From Candidatus Gastranaerophilales bacterium (GTDB lineage Bacteria; Cyanobacteriota; Vampirovibrionia; Gastranaerophilales; Gastranaerophilaceae), in the NCBI GenBank assembly GCA_944322665.1, contig CALUPM010000010.1, forward strand, positions 1-39,771: a stretch of 39,771 bases of DNA. Reading direction: 5' to 3'. The notes under the pieces were generated by a model. It was given only the letters and a program-made list of their open reading frames with translations, was not told the DNA's origin and ran no database searches. The position numbers and the translations under genes were made by a program. This document shows, piece by piece, positions 26,217-34,909 of the stretch (position 1 is its first letter; every line of letters begins with the position of its first letter).

Positions 26217-26225
26217 ATTTAATCA
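26217..26225 (-). promoter_or_regulatory. Extended -10 element of the LOG gene
   Basis: Minus-strand TGATTAAAT (TGn plus TTAAAT) ends 6 nt before the ATG at 26210. TTAAAT matches the consensus at 4 of 6 positions and no clear -35 is seen, so this is weaker than the other promoters listed. Confidence 0.35.
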
Positions 26226-26328
26226 CAAACAAATGTAAAGTAATATTAAATCCGGCAAAAAATTTTATCAATTTTCAATACAGAAAATACTTTATATGTA
26301 TATACAGGGGATATATTTGGAGATTATT

Positions 26329-28992
26329 ATGCTTACTATTTCGGAAGCAGCTAAATACAGGGAAATAGAACCGGCACAGACAGTAACGTCAAAAGCAGGA
26401 CAGACAAAACCTGTTCTGTTCAAACCTGTACGCAGCAATAAAGAAACTCCGTCAAAAGAAGAATTATGGAGCGAAAATACAAGGGCGATTTTATATAATA
26501 TTACACAAAATACCGGCATATCAGCTTACAAACCTTCACTTTTGAAAGACGACAACACTGCAATTCAACATGCTCAGACACATCTTATTGATTTATTAAA
26601 ATACTATGAAGGCGACCGATATCACTATTATGAAGCCATAACCATACCTTACAAAGACAGATATAACACCTGGACATGCGGATTTGGCGAACTCACTGAC
26701 AAACCGCGCACACAGGAAACAGCATACAAAAAACTCGGCGAAACAATCGAACAGTATGCAGGAGAAGTAAAACGCCTGCTTAACGCAAGACTCGGCAAAA
26801 ATACTTATGAAAAACTTCCTGATTCCATAAAAGAAGGTCTGATTGACCTCTGCTACAACAAAGGGCTTTCAAGGATTAGCAGGAACAAAACCCTTATGAA
26901 TGCTCTTAAAAATAAAGATTATTCAACGGTCATCGACAATCTCGATTATGTTTATTCCGGCAAAAAAGCAGTTAAAAAAGATGAAGATGCCGGATTATAC
27001 AGACGAAGCCTCAACAGAATGATGCTTGCTGCAAGAGATTTAGACGGCAAAGAACTAAAAGAGGCAAAACAAAATATAGAAAAATTTTACCGGAAAGCCC
27101 TCAACTGCCACAAAGAAAACCATATCTCAACAGCAGAGCTTGATAAAATATACGAAAACTTTACAACAGGCAAAATTTCAGGGACACCCGTAAGCGCAGA
27201 ATCTTCTAAAATTAAAGTAACTGACAAATATAAAGGGAAAGGGCTTTTTGCCGTTGCGCAGGATGCCTATGCAAATATTGAAAATAAAGGGGATATAACT
27301 TTTAAAGAATTTTATGAAGAATTCAAAAAGATAAACAGAAATCCGGAAAGCATTACTCTCGGAACAGAACTGAATGTTCCTTTGACAGAGAACCTTCTTC
27401 AGAAGAAAACGCAAACCGGAATTCCTGCTGCTACAGCCACAGCCGCACCGGCAGAAGTTCAAACTCTTGCTATACCTCAAGAAGAAAAACCCGCCGCTTC
27501 CGGAGAAAAAACGGCAGAAACAGAACCTGCAAAAACAGAAAAACAGGAAAAAAGTTTCTGGCAAAGATTGGGTGACGGTTTCAAATCAGTATTGAGAACA
27601 ATCGGTAAATTACTTTCGGGATTTTTAAATATATTTTCAAGCTGCAGCAGAAAAGATGAACCTGAAGCTGTATCAGAACTAAGCGACGAAGAACAAACCC
27701 GATTTCAAAAAATGCTTGACGATAAAAACGTAAAAATAACACAGGACGGAGAGTTTTACGTTGTATCAGGCGAGCACACCGTTAAAAAAGGTGAAACTAT
27801 CTGGAGAATTGCCAGACAATACGAAATTGATGAAAACATTTTATGCGCCAATAACAACATAAAAGATAAAGAAAAAATCTTTGAAGGACAGACTCTTAAT
27901 ATCCAGAAACTCGGCTACAAAGTAGAAAAAGGGGACAACCTCTTCAGAATAGCCAAAAAATTCGGTCTGACGGTTGAAATCTTGAAAGATATAAACAACA
28001 TCGTTGACGTAGATAAAATTGATGCCGGTCAGATGCTTGAAATTCCGGGATTTCTTTACACCGTAAAAAAAGGAGATACCCTTTTTGCAATTTCAAAAAG
28101 AGTCGGTGTAAAACTTGAAGATTTAATTAAAATCAACAACCTTGATAAAAACGGAATAATCTCACCGGGGCAAAAGATAAAAATAATTTACAACGACAGC
28201 GACTTTGCGATTTCGCCGGACAAAAAGAAAATCACCGTAGACAGAACCACTAACACTACAACGGAAATCGTTGATATGAGCGGGGTTGTAAAACTTGATA
28301 ACAGAACACTTTTAAAACAAAAACGCAAAATAAACGGGAAAGTTGTTGCAACCCGCGCTGTATTCAATCCTACAAAACAGGGAAGCCTGAGCGGAAAAAC
28401 AATTATTGTAAACGCAGGCCACGGCTATTCACAGAACGGTATTGACACAGGCACCCTCGGTCAAAAAGGACTTGAGGATGAATGGCTGATAAACTATGAC
28501 AATGCAATGAGATTAAAAGATAAATTATGCGCAAACGGTGCAAAAGTCATATTTTTACAGGGCAAAAAACGTTTAATTATGTCAGAAATTTCCAAACCGG
28601 AAAACAGCGCGGATATGTTCATCTCGGTTCACGTAAACTCACACGACAAACCGACACAGGACAGAACTCAAATCTACTATGCAAAACAAAACCACAGCAA
28701 AAAACTTGCACAAATTATGGAGAATCAGTTTGACGAATGGATTCCGGAAAACGAGCACATCTCAAGCAAAGACAAATTTACGTTTGAAGGCAAACAGGAC
28801 TATGCCCAGTCAAAACACGCAAACTATGATGTTCTGACAACAATGGAACACGAACAAAATAAACCCGGAGTTCTGTGGGAAGTAGCGTTTATGGTATCTC
28901 CCAAAGGCAGAGAAAGAATGAGAAACTCCGAATTGATGGAAGATTACGCTCAATGTATGACCGAATCGGTTATTGAATACTTTGACTCTTAA
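26329..28992 (+). CDS. Bifunctional peptidoglycan hydrolase: GH24 lysozyme, LysM x3, amidase_3
   Basis: An 887-residue protein starting at the ATG at 26329, which has GGAG 6 nt upstream; the earlier in-frame ATG at 26296 has none. Residues of about 78-240 form a T4/phage-type GH24 lysozyme with catalytic Glu94 (YYEGDRY) and the Asp110/Thr116 pair (YKDRYNTWTCGFG), plus the helical core LPDSIKEGLIDLCYNKG. A degenerate LysM-like segment (about 295-350) and a Pro/Glu/Ala-rich linker follow. Three LysM domains start at about 482, 530 and 577 (HTVKKGETIW, YKVEKGDNLF, YTVKKGDTLF). The end is a zinc amidase_3 domain with His698 (NAGHG), Glu716/718, His768 (SVHVNS) and catalytic Glu851 (LWEVAF). The enzyme would cut both glycan and stem-peptide bonds. 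No signal peptide is visible. Confidence 0.88.
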   Translation: MLTISEAAKYREIEPAQTVTSKAGQTKPVLFKPVRSNKETPSKEELWSENTRAILYNITQNTGISAYKPSLLKDDNTAIQHAQTHLIDLLKYYEGDRYHYYEAITIPYKDRYNTWTCGFGELTDKPRTQETAYKKLGETIEQYAGEVKRLLNARLGKNTYEKLPDSIKEGLIDLCYNKGLSRISRNKTLMNALKNKDYSTVIDNLDYVYSGKKAVKKDEDAGLYRRSLNRMMLAARDLDGKELKEAKQNIEKFYRKALNCHKENHISTAELDKIYENFTTGKISGTPVSAESSKIKVTDKYKGKGLFAVAQDAYANIENKGDITFKEFYEEFKKINRNPESITLGTELNVPLTENLLQKKTQTGIPAATATAAPAEVQTLAIPQEEKPAASGEKTAETEPAKTEKQEKSFWQRLGDGFKSVLRTIGKLLSGFLNIFSSCSRKDEPEAVSELSDEEQTRFQKMLDDKNVKITQDGEFYVVSGEHTVKKGETIWRIARQYEIDENILCANNNIKDKEKIFEGQTLNIQKLGYKVEKGDNLFRIAKKFGLTVEILKDINNIVDVDKIDAGQMLEIPGFLYTVKKGDTLFAISKRVGVKLEDLIKINNLDKNGIISPGQKIKIIYNDSDFAISPDKKKITVDRTTNTTTEIVDMSGVVKLDNRTLLKQKRKINGKVVATRAVFNPTKQGSLSGKTIIVNAGHGYSQNGIDTGTLGQKGLEDEWLINYDNAMRLKDKLCANGAKVIFLQGKKRLIMSEISKPENSADMFISVHVNSHDKPTQDRTQIYYAKQNHSKKLAQIMENQFDEWIPENEHISSKDKFTFEGKQDYAQSKHANYDVLTTMEHEQNKPGVLWEVAFMVSPKGRERMRNSELMEDYAQCMTESVIEYFDS

Positions 28993-29013
28993 CAGCCTGA
29001 AATCTTTCTGTAA

Positions 29014-30609
29014 TCAATATTTCACGGTTTCATCATGCCTGTGTTCGGTAAACTTTTCAACAACGCAATGTTTTTTAGTTTGATTACCCGTCCTGAAAAG
29101 AAAAGCCAGCGGGATTAAACAGAAGGCAATCAGCGCAAAAAGTTCAAACACATCCACATAAGCCATCAAACGCGACTGTGTGAGAAGCGACCTGTAAAGA
29201 TAAGAATTAGCCTTGACTGCTGCATAAGAGCTTGAAGCATTTGACATAAATGTGCTTATCAAAGCCGACATTTTCTGCTGGAACACAAGGTTAAAGTTTG
29301 AAAGGTTTTCAACAAGATAAACCTGATGAATCTGCGCGTGCCGTGCAACAAGAGTAGACGCAACAGATGCGACAATTGCCGTCATTGTACTTTTGCAAAG
29401 GTTGTGAAGGCTTGCCCCGTTTGTCAAATCAGCTTTCGGCAGAGTTCCGAGCACAAGCGCCGACACAGGGATAAACGTCATAATAACCCCGACTCCCATC
29501 AGAACCTGCGGGATTGCAATGTATATAAAAGATACGCTTAAGTTTAAATTTGCAAAAAACAATATCGAAACCCCGAGAAAAAAGAACCCGATTGCTATCA
29601 AAATTCTGTTATCAAAAATTTTCATCAGCGGGTTAATCACAATCATCATCAACACGCACGATATAATTCGCGGAGCCAGCGCATAGCCGCTTAAGATTGC
29701 CGTATATCCCATCATATTCTGCAAAAACTGCGGGATTAAAACAATACTTGAAAACACAAGCATATTAATCGACGGACTTAAAATAGTTCCGATTAAAAAG
29801 TTTCTGTCCTTAAAGAGTCTTAAATTAATCAGCGGTGAATGGCTTTCAAGCTCTCTGATTACGAAAAACACAAAAGCGCAGACCGAAAATCCCGCAAGCC
29901 AGCTTATCCACGCACAGTCAAACCAGTTGTACTGCTGGCCTTTGTCTAAAACAACCTGCATTGACAAAAGCCACAGAACAAGCGAAATCATGCCCCAGTA
30001 ATCGGTTTTTCCTGCTTTGCGTTTAGTATCAGGATCCTCAATATTTGCATGCACCATTGCAACTGAAAGGATTCCGACAGGAACATTGACAAGATAAATC
30101 CACTGCCAGTCAGCATTGTCAACAATAAATCCGCCGAACGTCGGCCCCAGAATTGCAAACACCATAACGGCAATCCCGTACAAACTCATCGCAATCCCTT
30201 TTTTGTCAGGAGGAAATGCCGCAAGCAAAATTGCCTGCGAAACAGGTGTCATAGGCCCGCCGCCTATTCCCTGAATAAGACGCCCCAGAACCATTAAATT
30301 AAGATTAGGAGCCATCGCGCAAATCAAAGATCCAACGGTGAAAATCCCGATAAAAATCTTTAAAAAACGTTTCCGTCCGAGCAGATTTTCCAGCCATCCG
30401 GACATCAAAATCAAGCAGGAATTCGCAATCATATATGAAGTTATAATCCAGTTCGCCTCGTCAATCGTAGAACCGAAATATCCCGAAATATGCGGAATGG
30501 CAACGTTTGTGGCGGAAGTCGCAAGACACGCAAATGATGTCGGCAAAAGTATTGACAGTGCAACAAGCCACAGAGGCGCCGGATGATGTTTATATATGAC
30601 CTTTTCCAT
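29014..30609 (-). CDS. emrB: EmrB/QacA-type MFS drug efflux permease (DHA2, 14 TM)
   Basis: A 531-residue inner-membrane proton antiporter with 14 predicted transmembrane helices. TM1 carries NVAIPHISGYFG (the family's 'NVALP.I' motif D1), followed by WIITSYMIANSCLILMSGWL, GRKRFLKIFIG (motif A) and GRLIQGIGGGPMTPVSQAIL (motif C-like/antiporter region), all typical of EmrB. It exports hydrophobic drugs or uncouplers together with the membrane-fusion protein EmrA and an outer-membrane channel. Its ATG overlaps the emrA stop by one base (TAATG), which is translational coupling. It is the last gene of a marR-emrA-emrB operon and converges on the peptidoglycan hydrolase gene 21 nt away. Confidence 0.92.
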   Translation of the reverse strand: MEKVIYKHHPAPLWLVALSILLPTSFACLATSATNVAIPHISGYFGSTIDEANWIITSYMIANSCLILMSGWLENLLGRKRFLKIFIGIFTVGSLICAMAPNLNLMVLGRLIQGIGGGPMTPVSQAILLAAFPPDKKGIAMSLYGIAVMVFAILGPTFGGFIVDNADWQWIYLVNVPVGILSVAMVHANIEDPDTKRKAGKTDYWGMISLVLWLLSMQVVLDKGQQYNWFDCAWISWLAGFSVCAFVFFVIRELESHSPLINLRLFKDRNFLIGTILSPSINMLVFSSIVLIPQFLQNMMGYTAILSGYALAPRIISCVLMMIVINPLMKIFDNRILIAIGFFFLGVSILFFANLNLSVSFIYIAIPQVLMGVGVIMTFIPVSALVLGTLPKADLTNGASLHNLCKSTMTAIVASVASTLVARHAQIHQVYLVENLSNFNLVFQQKMSALISTFMSNASSSYAAVKANSYLYRSLLTQSRLMAYVDVFELFALIAFCLIPLAFLFRTGNQTKKHCVVEKFTEHRHDETVKY

Positions 30610-31589
30610 TACTTAACCTTAACCTCCGGAACAACAGACATTCCAGGGACTATATTGTATTTTGAAATATCTTCCGTAAATACGATTTTGACAGGAACCC
30701 TCTGGACGATTTTTACGTAGCTTCCGACAGCGTTTTCAGGCGGAAAAAGGCTTGCCTTGGCGCCGGTTGAACGCTGTATGCTGTCAACTTTTCCGAGGAA
30801 TTTTCGACCGCCGTAAGTGTCGATTTTTATTTTAACCGGCTGTCCCGGTTTCATATTTGCAATCTGGGTTTCTTTGAAGTTTGCCACAATCCACATTTTC
30901 TCCGGAACAATCGCAAACATCGGCTGGGCAGTCTGGACGTAATTCCCCTGTTCAACCGAACGGTTTGTAATCTTGCCGTCCGAGGAAGCGTAAACTTTTG
31001 TGTATGAAAGGTTTAATTCGTCCTGCTCTACTTCCGCCTCAAGTCTTTTTATTGAAGCTTCAATTTCGTTGTATCCGGCTTTTGCGGAATTGCTGTTTGA
31101 TTGTGCAGCCGTCAGTTTGTTCAGGCTTGATTCGTAATCCTGTTTTGAAGAAATCCCTTTCTCGCGCATTTTGGAATATCTTTCATATTCGTTCTTTGCA
31201 AAATCTAAATCCGACAGAGTTTTTGCAACCTGATTGTCAGCACTCACAAGCGCTGCCTTTGCCTCTTCAAGCTTTGCCCTTGTTTGTTTAAGCTTTGCCT
31301 GATAATCGTTAGGGTCAATTTCAAGAAGAAGATCGCCTTTTTTAACCTCCTGATTATCTTCAATATTCAACTTCAAAACAGGTCCCGAAACCCTCGGTGC
31401 AACCGTGATTATGTGCCCTTCTACAAACGCGTCGTCCGTGGATTTATAGTAAACTGTATGTACTCCGTAAAATATCCCGCAGATTAAAAATACTATTGCA
31501 GTAATTGCCGGAACCAATACTCTTTTTTTCATGTATTCGGGGCGTGTATCTTCTATTTCAATTGTGTTTTCGGCTTTTTTATCTTCCAC
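30609..31589 (-). CDS. emrA: EmrA/HlyD-type membrane fusion protein
   Basis: A 326-residue periplasmic adaptor. A short cytoplasmic N-terminus is followed by one membrane anchor (about residues 22-43, VLVPAITAIVFLICGIFYGV). A lipoyl/barrel-sandwich half (ITVAPRVSGPVLKLNIEDNQEVKKGDLLLEIDPNDY) leads into a long alpha-hairpin (about 100-190) and the return half VYASSDGKITNRSVEQGNYVQ (YASSDGKITNRSVEQGN region). A beta-barrel ends the protein. The domain order matches EmrA, which links EmrB to the outer-membrane channel. It lies 20 nt after the marR gene with a GGAG ribosome site and is coupled to emrB. Confidence 0.92.
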   Translation of the reverse strand: MEDKKAENTIEIEDTRPEYMKKRVLVPAITAIVFLICGIFYGVHTVYYKSTDDAFVEGHIITVAPRVSGPVLKLNIEDNQEVKKGDLLLEIDPNDYQAKLKQTRAKLEEAKAALVSADNQVAKTLSDLDFAKNEYERYSKMREKGISSKQDYESSLNKLTAAQSNSNSAKAGYNEIEASIKRLEAEVEQDELNLSYTKVYASSDGKITNRSVEQGNYVQTAQPMFAIVPEKMWIVANFKETQIANMKPGQPVKIKIDTYGGRKFLGKVDSIQRSTGAKASLFPPENAVGSYVKIVQRVPVKIVFTEDISKYNIVPGMSVVPEVKVK

Positions 31590-31609
31590 GTTTGTTTCTC
31601 CTTTATTTT

Positions 31610-32068
31610 TTAAATTTGTAATTTTACTTTATCTCTGAGATTCATATTCATTTTTTCAAGGGTATTGAAAGTAACGGCCAAATCTTTCGCTGAAATTCCA
31701 TTTGTTATTTCACCGCGCAAATAAATGTCCGTCTGAAAAACTTTTTCTTTTAACTCTTTGCCTTTTTCGGTCACAACAAGTTTATAAATTTTTCTTCCGT
31801 TTGAGTCCGGAATCTTTTCGACAAGTCCGTTTTTGTGCATAATATCAATAATTCTTGAAATATTTGCCCTGTCCTTGAACATAATCTCCGCAAGCTGCCT
31901 CTGGCATACGATTTCGTCGTTTTCAAGAAGCAGATACAAAATTACATACTGATCCGGCGTAAGCCCGAAATTCTTCTCCGCAAACGTCTGCGTAGAAAAA
32001 CCTCTTATCAGGGTGCCTGTAATATAAATCAATGAACCTATTCTTTTTTTCAAATATTCTCTATACAT
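31610..32068 (-). CDS. MarR-family regulator of the efflux locus
   Basis: A 152-residue winged-helix dimeric regulator. The HTH is VCQRQLAEIMFKDRANISRI, followed by a recognition helix IIDIMHKNGLVEKIPD and wing DSNGRKIYKLVVTEKG, which is the MarR consensus. N- and C-terminal helices form the dimer interface. As the first gene of the marR-emrA-emrB operon, and divergent from the tolC-like gene, it most likely represses both transcripts and is released by a phenolic or drug ligand. The dyad at 32158-32185 is the probable operator. Its leader is about 95 nt long. Confidence 0.9.
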   Translation of the reverse strand: MYREYLKKRIGSLIYITGTLIRGFSTQTFAEKNFGLTPDQYVILYLLLENDEIVCQRQLAEIMFKDRANISRIIDIMHKNGLVEKIPDSNGRKIYKLVVTEKGKELKEKVFQTDIYLRGEITNGISAKDLAVTFNTLEKMNMNLRDKVKLQI

Positions 32069-32143
32069 ATCTGTCCTTCAAGCCGCCGGCAAAATGGTTT
32101 GAGAAACGGGGCTGCCGGTGTTTTAATATTTATTTTGAGCTTA

Positions 32144-32172
32144 TTTACATTTAAATGTTCTTGTGATGTAAT
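32144..32172 (+). promoter_or_regulatory. Promoter of the TolC-like gene
   Basis: TTTACA (32144-32149), a 17-nt spacer and TGTAAT (32167-32172) make a good plus-strand promoter. The predicted start of transcription near 32179 falls inside the putative MarR operator. Confidence 0.65.
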
Positions 32173-32185
32173 TATAGCACAAGAA
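32158..32185. promoter_or_regulatory. Putative MarR operator overlapping divergent promoters
   Basis: TTCTTGTG (32158-32165) and CACAAGAA (32178-32185) form a perfect 8-bp-arm inverted repeat with a 12-nt centre. The centre and left arm overlap the plus-strand -10 region, and the minus-strand extended -10 TGCTATAAT (plus-strand 32171-32179) also lies within it. A dimeric repressor bound here would block both marR-emrAB and the tolC-like gene. Confidence 0.6.
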
Positions 32186-32205
32186 AATTTTTGAGGACAC
32201 AATCT

Positions 32206-33582
32206 ATGAAAAAAATTTTTATAATTACCCTGCTTACAATAATTACCCTGCAAATTCCGGCTTTTGCAAAACAGACCGCCCCGCAGAAAGCAAATCATAT
32301 TGAATACATGAACATGTCATGGTGGGAAAAATATAACGACAAAAATTTGACAAACAACCTCTTAAAACTTTACGAAAACAATTATGACCTTAAAAATGCG
32401 GCTTTAAAAGTTAAAGAAAACGAACAGGCTGTAAAGATGCAGTTTGCAAACCAGCTTCCGGCACTCGGACTTTCCGGACAATTATACAGAGATATGCGTT
32501 CTTCAATGAAGCAATACGGAAGCATGCAAATCCCGAGTTACGCGCAGTACAATTATTACCTGCCAATTACCCTCAACTACGAAGTCGATATCTGGGGCAC
32601 AAACAGACTTAAAACCAGAAGCGTAAAGCAGCGTCTGGAAATTATAAAACAAGCTGAGCGCGCAACTTATATTTCGCTGACGTCTGATTTTGCGGCGGAT
32701 TATTTTAACCTCGTAAGAGCCGACGAATTTTTGAAAATTCAGGAAGAACTCATTAAAACTCAGGAAAAAATCGTTGAAAAAGTAAAAGACAAATACGATA
32801 TCGGACTTTGCACGATTAACGAGCTTCTCTCGGAGCAAAGACTTCTTACAATAATGAATGAAGAACACAACCGCCACCTCAAAACCCGCGACACGCTTGT
32901 TGATACAATGAAAGTTTACCTCTCCTCTTCTTCAGGCGATATAACAAGAAGCCCTTATGATACCCTGACGGTTATGGAAGGAATTCCGGTTGAATACAGC
33001 ACTGCTATCGTTGAAAACCGCCCCGACTACCTTCAGGAAGAAGCCAACATAAAACGCATCGGCTTTGACGTGAGCGCAGCAAAACGGGAATTTTTGCCAA
33101 AATTTATAATATTCGGACAAATCGGTTTAAACGCATATCATCTTGACACTTTATTTAATTCGGTTTCTCAAATGTTCAGTGCCGGAATTTTGCCATCTAT
33201 TGATTTATTCGCAGGCGGAAGAAAAATTGCTATGTTAAAATTGAAAAAATTCCAGTATGAAGAAGCCCTGAATAATTATCAAAAGGCAATTTTGACAGGC
33301 ATAAAAGAAATGAATACAGGGCTTGCTGAATACAAAGAGGCCTGCGAAAACTACAAAGAAAGCCTCAACCGCCTGAACCTCCAGAATCAAACGTATTCTC
33401 TTGCAAAAGACAAACAGGATATAGGTTCAGCAAGCGACCTTGATGTTTTATACGCGAAAGAAGCCTATTTAATGGTTAAAAAAGACGAGGTTTCAAATAA
33501 AATCAATTCTCTAATCTCGACAATCGGACTCTACAAAGCCGCAGGCGGCGTTGACCTTTACAAAATTAACGAAAATCTCTAA
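32206..33582 (+). CDS. TolC/OEP-family outer-membrane efflux channel
   Basis: A 458-residue protein starting at the ATG at 32206 with GAGGAC upstream; a TTG 15 nt earlier would destroy this ribosome spacing. A signal peptide ends PAFA (residues 1-20). The mature protein has the duplicated OEP layout: long amphipathic helices (YDLKNAALKVKENEQAVKMQ, ...RADEFLKIQEELIKTQEKIVEK, and the second-half NYQKAILTGIKEMNTGLAEYK) and the repeat hallmark NRPDYLQEEANIKRIGFDVSAAKREFLPKF. There is no lipobox Cys, so it is TolC-like rather than an acylated OprM-type. It completes a tripartite pump with the divergently encoded EmrA and EmrB. Confidence 0.9.
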   Translation: MKKIFIITLLTIITLQIPAFAKQTAPQKANHIEYMNMSWWEKYNDKNLTNNLLKLYENNYDLKNAALKVKENEQAVKMQFANQLPALGLSGQLYRDMRSSMKQYGSMQIPSYAQYNYYLPITLNYEVDIWGTNRLKTRSVKQRLEIIKQAERATYISLTSDFAADYFNLVRADEFLKIQEELIKTQEKIVEKVKDKYDIGLCTINELLSEQRLLTIMNEEHNRHLKTRDTLVDTMKVYLSSSSGDITRSPYDTLTVMEGIPVEYSTAIVENRPDYLQEEANIKRIGFDVSAAKREFLPKFIIFGQIGLNAYHLDTLFNSVSQMFSAGILPSIDLFAGGRKIAMLKLKKFQYEEALNNYQKAILTGIKEMNTGLAEYKEACENYKESLNRLNLQNQTYSLAKDKQDIGSASDLDVLYAKEAYLMVKKDEVSNKINSLISTIGLYKAAGGVDLYKINENL

Positions 33583-34063
33583 ACCCTGCCTGATTTTCCG
33601 GCTGGCTTTAACCGGCTTATGCAATCAGAATTGTCTTATTCAGCCATACAAACAAATGAAATTTACGAACATGTATTTTTGTAAATTACCTGGTGAATAA
33701 TAAATGATTTTTATAATGATTTTTTTTATTTTATGTCCTGATAAATTACGATTCCGACCGGTTTGATTTTGTATAATCAAGCAACTTCCAACCTCTACAA
33801 ATTGGCTCAAGTAGCATTTTTTTAAAATCCTGAAACAAGTTCAGAGCCTGCCCTGAATTTATTTCAGGGATGACATTTTAAGATTTGACATCTATTCAAA
33901 CCGGAAATTAAAATACATCTAATCAATACCCGAATGTAAAAGAACACATGCTTTGATTATTTCGGGCAACTTTACCTTAAAAATTTATAAAAATGAGTTG
34001 ATTTTTCTCAAAATACCTTGATTTGTATCAATTTATACTTATTCTATCATTTTTGTGAAACTT
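33583..34063. other. Intergenic region, no gene seen
   Basis: This 481-bp AT-rich spacer separates the efflux locus from the accessory island. A weak hairpin GCTGG/CCGGC occurs at about 33600-33616 after the TolC-like stop. A palindrome CCCTGAA-TTTAT-TTCAGGG sits at 33851-33869 followed by GATGAC, which recalls the tail of the intergenic repeats near 100 and 4800. I see no start/ribosome pair that supports a coding region. Confidence 0.6.
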
Positions 34064-34909
34064 TTATTGAATCTGCGCCCAAATATCAGATTTAAATTTT
34101 AAAAAAGGTTCATCCTCCGAAAATAAATCCTGCTTAATTAAACTCGCCTCAATAAAATCAGGGCTTAGATTACATTCTTCCGCAATTTTTTTAATGTATT
34201 CAGGGCTATATCTAATTCTTTTTTTGATTGTAGATTTTATTATCCCTTGATAATATTCGTATCTTTCTTTAAGTTTTAACGTACTAACATGATTTTGAGT
34301 CAATTCGTTGTTGCAAGCAATGTCAACAAAAATTTTTTTATTATTCATATAATTAGGAATATCCGAATTTTTAAGCGAAAATTTTATAGATTCACCCAAT
34401 TCACCAATATAAGGATTAATTATAATATCATTATTATCTAGTTTATAAGTGCTATTGCAACTTCTGCAAACAGGAATAAGGTTATATAAATTTAGAGCTA
34501 GAAAAGGATATGTTGATTTATTATAATAATGATCAAAAGTTGCCTCTGCAATAATATTTCCATTTTTATCCTGAATTGTTGAAAAATAATGTTGACCGCA
34601 ATAAGGACACACCTCTATTTTTAAAATTTTTATTAATTTTGCACCATACCAAGATGGAAGTTTTTTGTTATTAGGCGTTCTAAAATTTTTATATTGAGAT
34701 ATTAAATTTATCTTGGTATTGCCTTTTTTATATTTACCGTATCCTCTTTTTAATTTCATATTTTCATCAAAAGGATTCTCTATAAAAACTTTTTTCATAT
34801 CATCTTCAGATAAATTCTTTTTATTCTTAAATCTAAGTTTTTTACAGTATGCTAAATGTTTATGTTTTATATTTTCAAATTCTATATTAGTTAGATTTAT
34901 TTTTTTCAT
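34064..34909 (-). CDS. HNH endonuclease, PtuB-like partner of the ATPase
   Basis: A 281-residue nuclease. Zinc-knuckle cysteines Cys101/Cys104 (CPYCGQ) and Cys148/Cys151 (CRSCNS) bracket the HNH core FDHYYNKSTYPFLALNLYNL (Asp126-His127, Asn152), which has the order C..C-DH-YP-NL-C..CN of HNH proteins paired with ATPases in Septu-type defence. The basic N-terminal 90 residues and helical C-terminus are unassigned. The ATG lies inside the end of the ATPase gene (23-nt overlap), so the two are translationally coupled. The region is much more AT-rich than the genes to its left, consistent with horizontal transfer. The expected role is cleavage of DNA or RNA once the ATPase senses phage. This is inference from family and pairing. 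Confidence 0.82.
   Translation of the reverse strand: MKKINLTNIEFENIKHKHLAYCKKLRFKNKKNLSEDDMKKVFIENPFDENMKLKRGYGKYKKGNTKINLISQYKNFRTPNNKKLPSWYGAKLIKILKIEVCPYCGQHYFSTIQDKNGNIIAEATFDHYYNKSTYPFLALNLYNLIPVCRSCNSTYKLDNNDIIINPYIGELGESIKFSLKNSDIPNYMNNKKIFVDIACNNELTQNHVSTLKLKERYEYYQGIIKSTIKKRIRYSPEYIKKIAEECNLSPDFIEASLIKQDLFSEDEPFLKFKSDIWAQIQ

Noticed and set aside
26296-26328. Earlier ATG for the peptidoglycan hydrolase
   Set aside because: The 11 added residues are not a signal peptide, and GGAG is placed for the ATG at 26329.
32191-32205. TTG start for the TolC-like gene
   Set aside because: It overlaps the GAGGAC ribosome site that serves the ATG at 32206, which directly begins a standard signal peptide.
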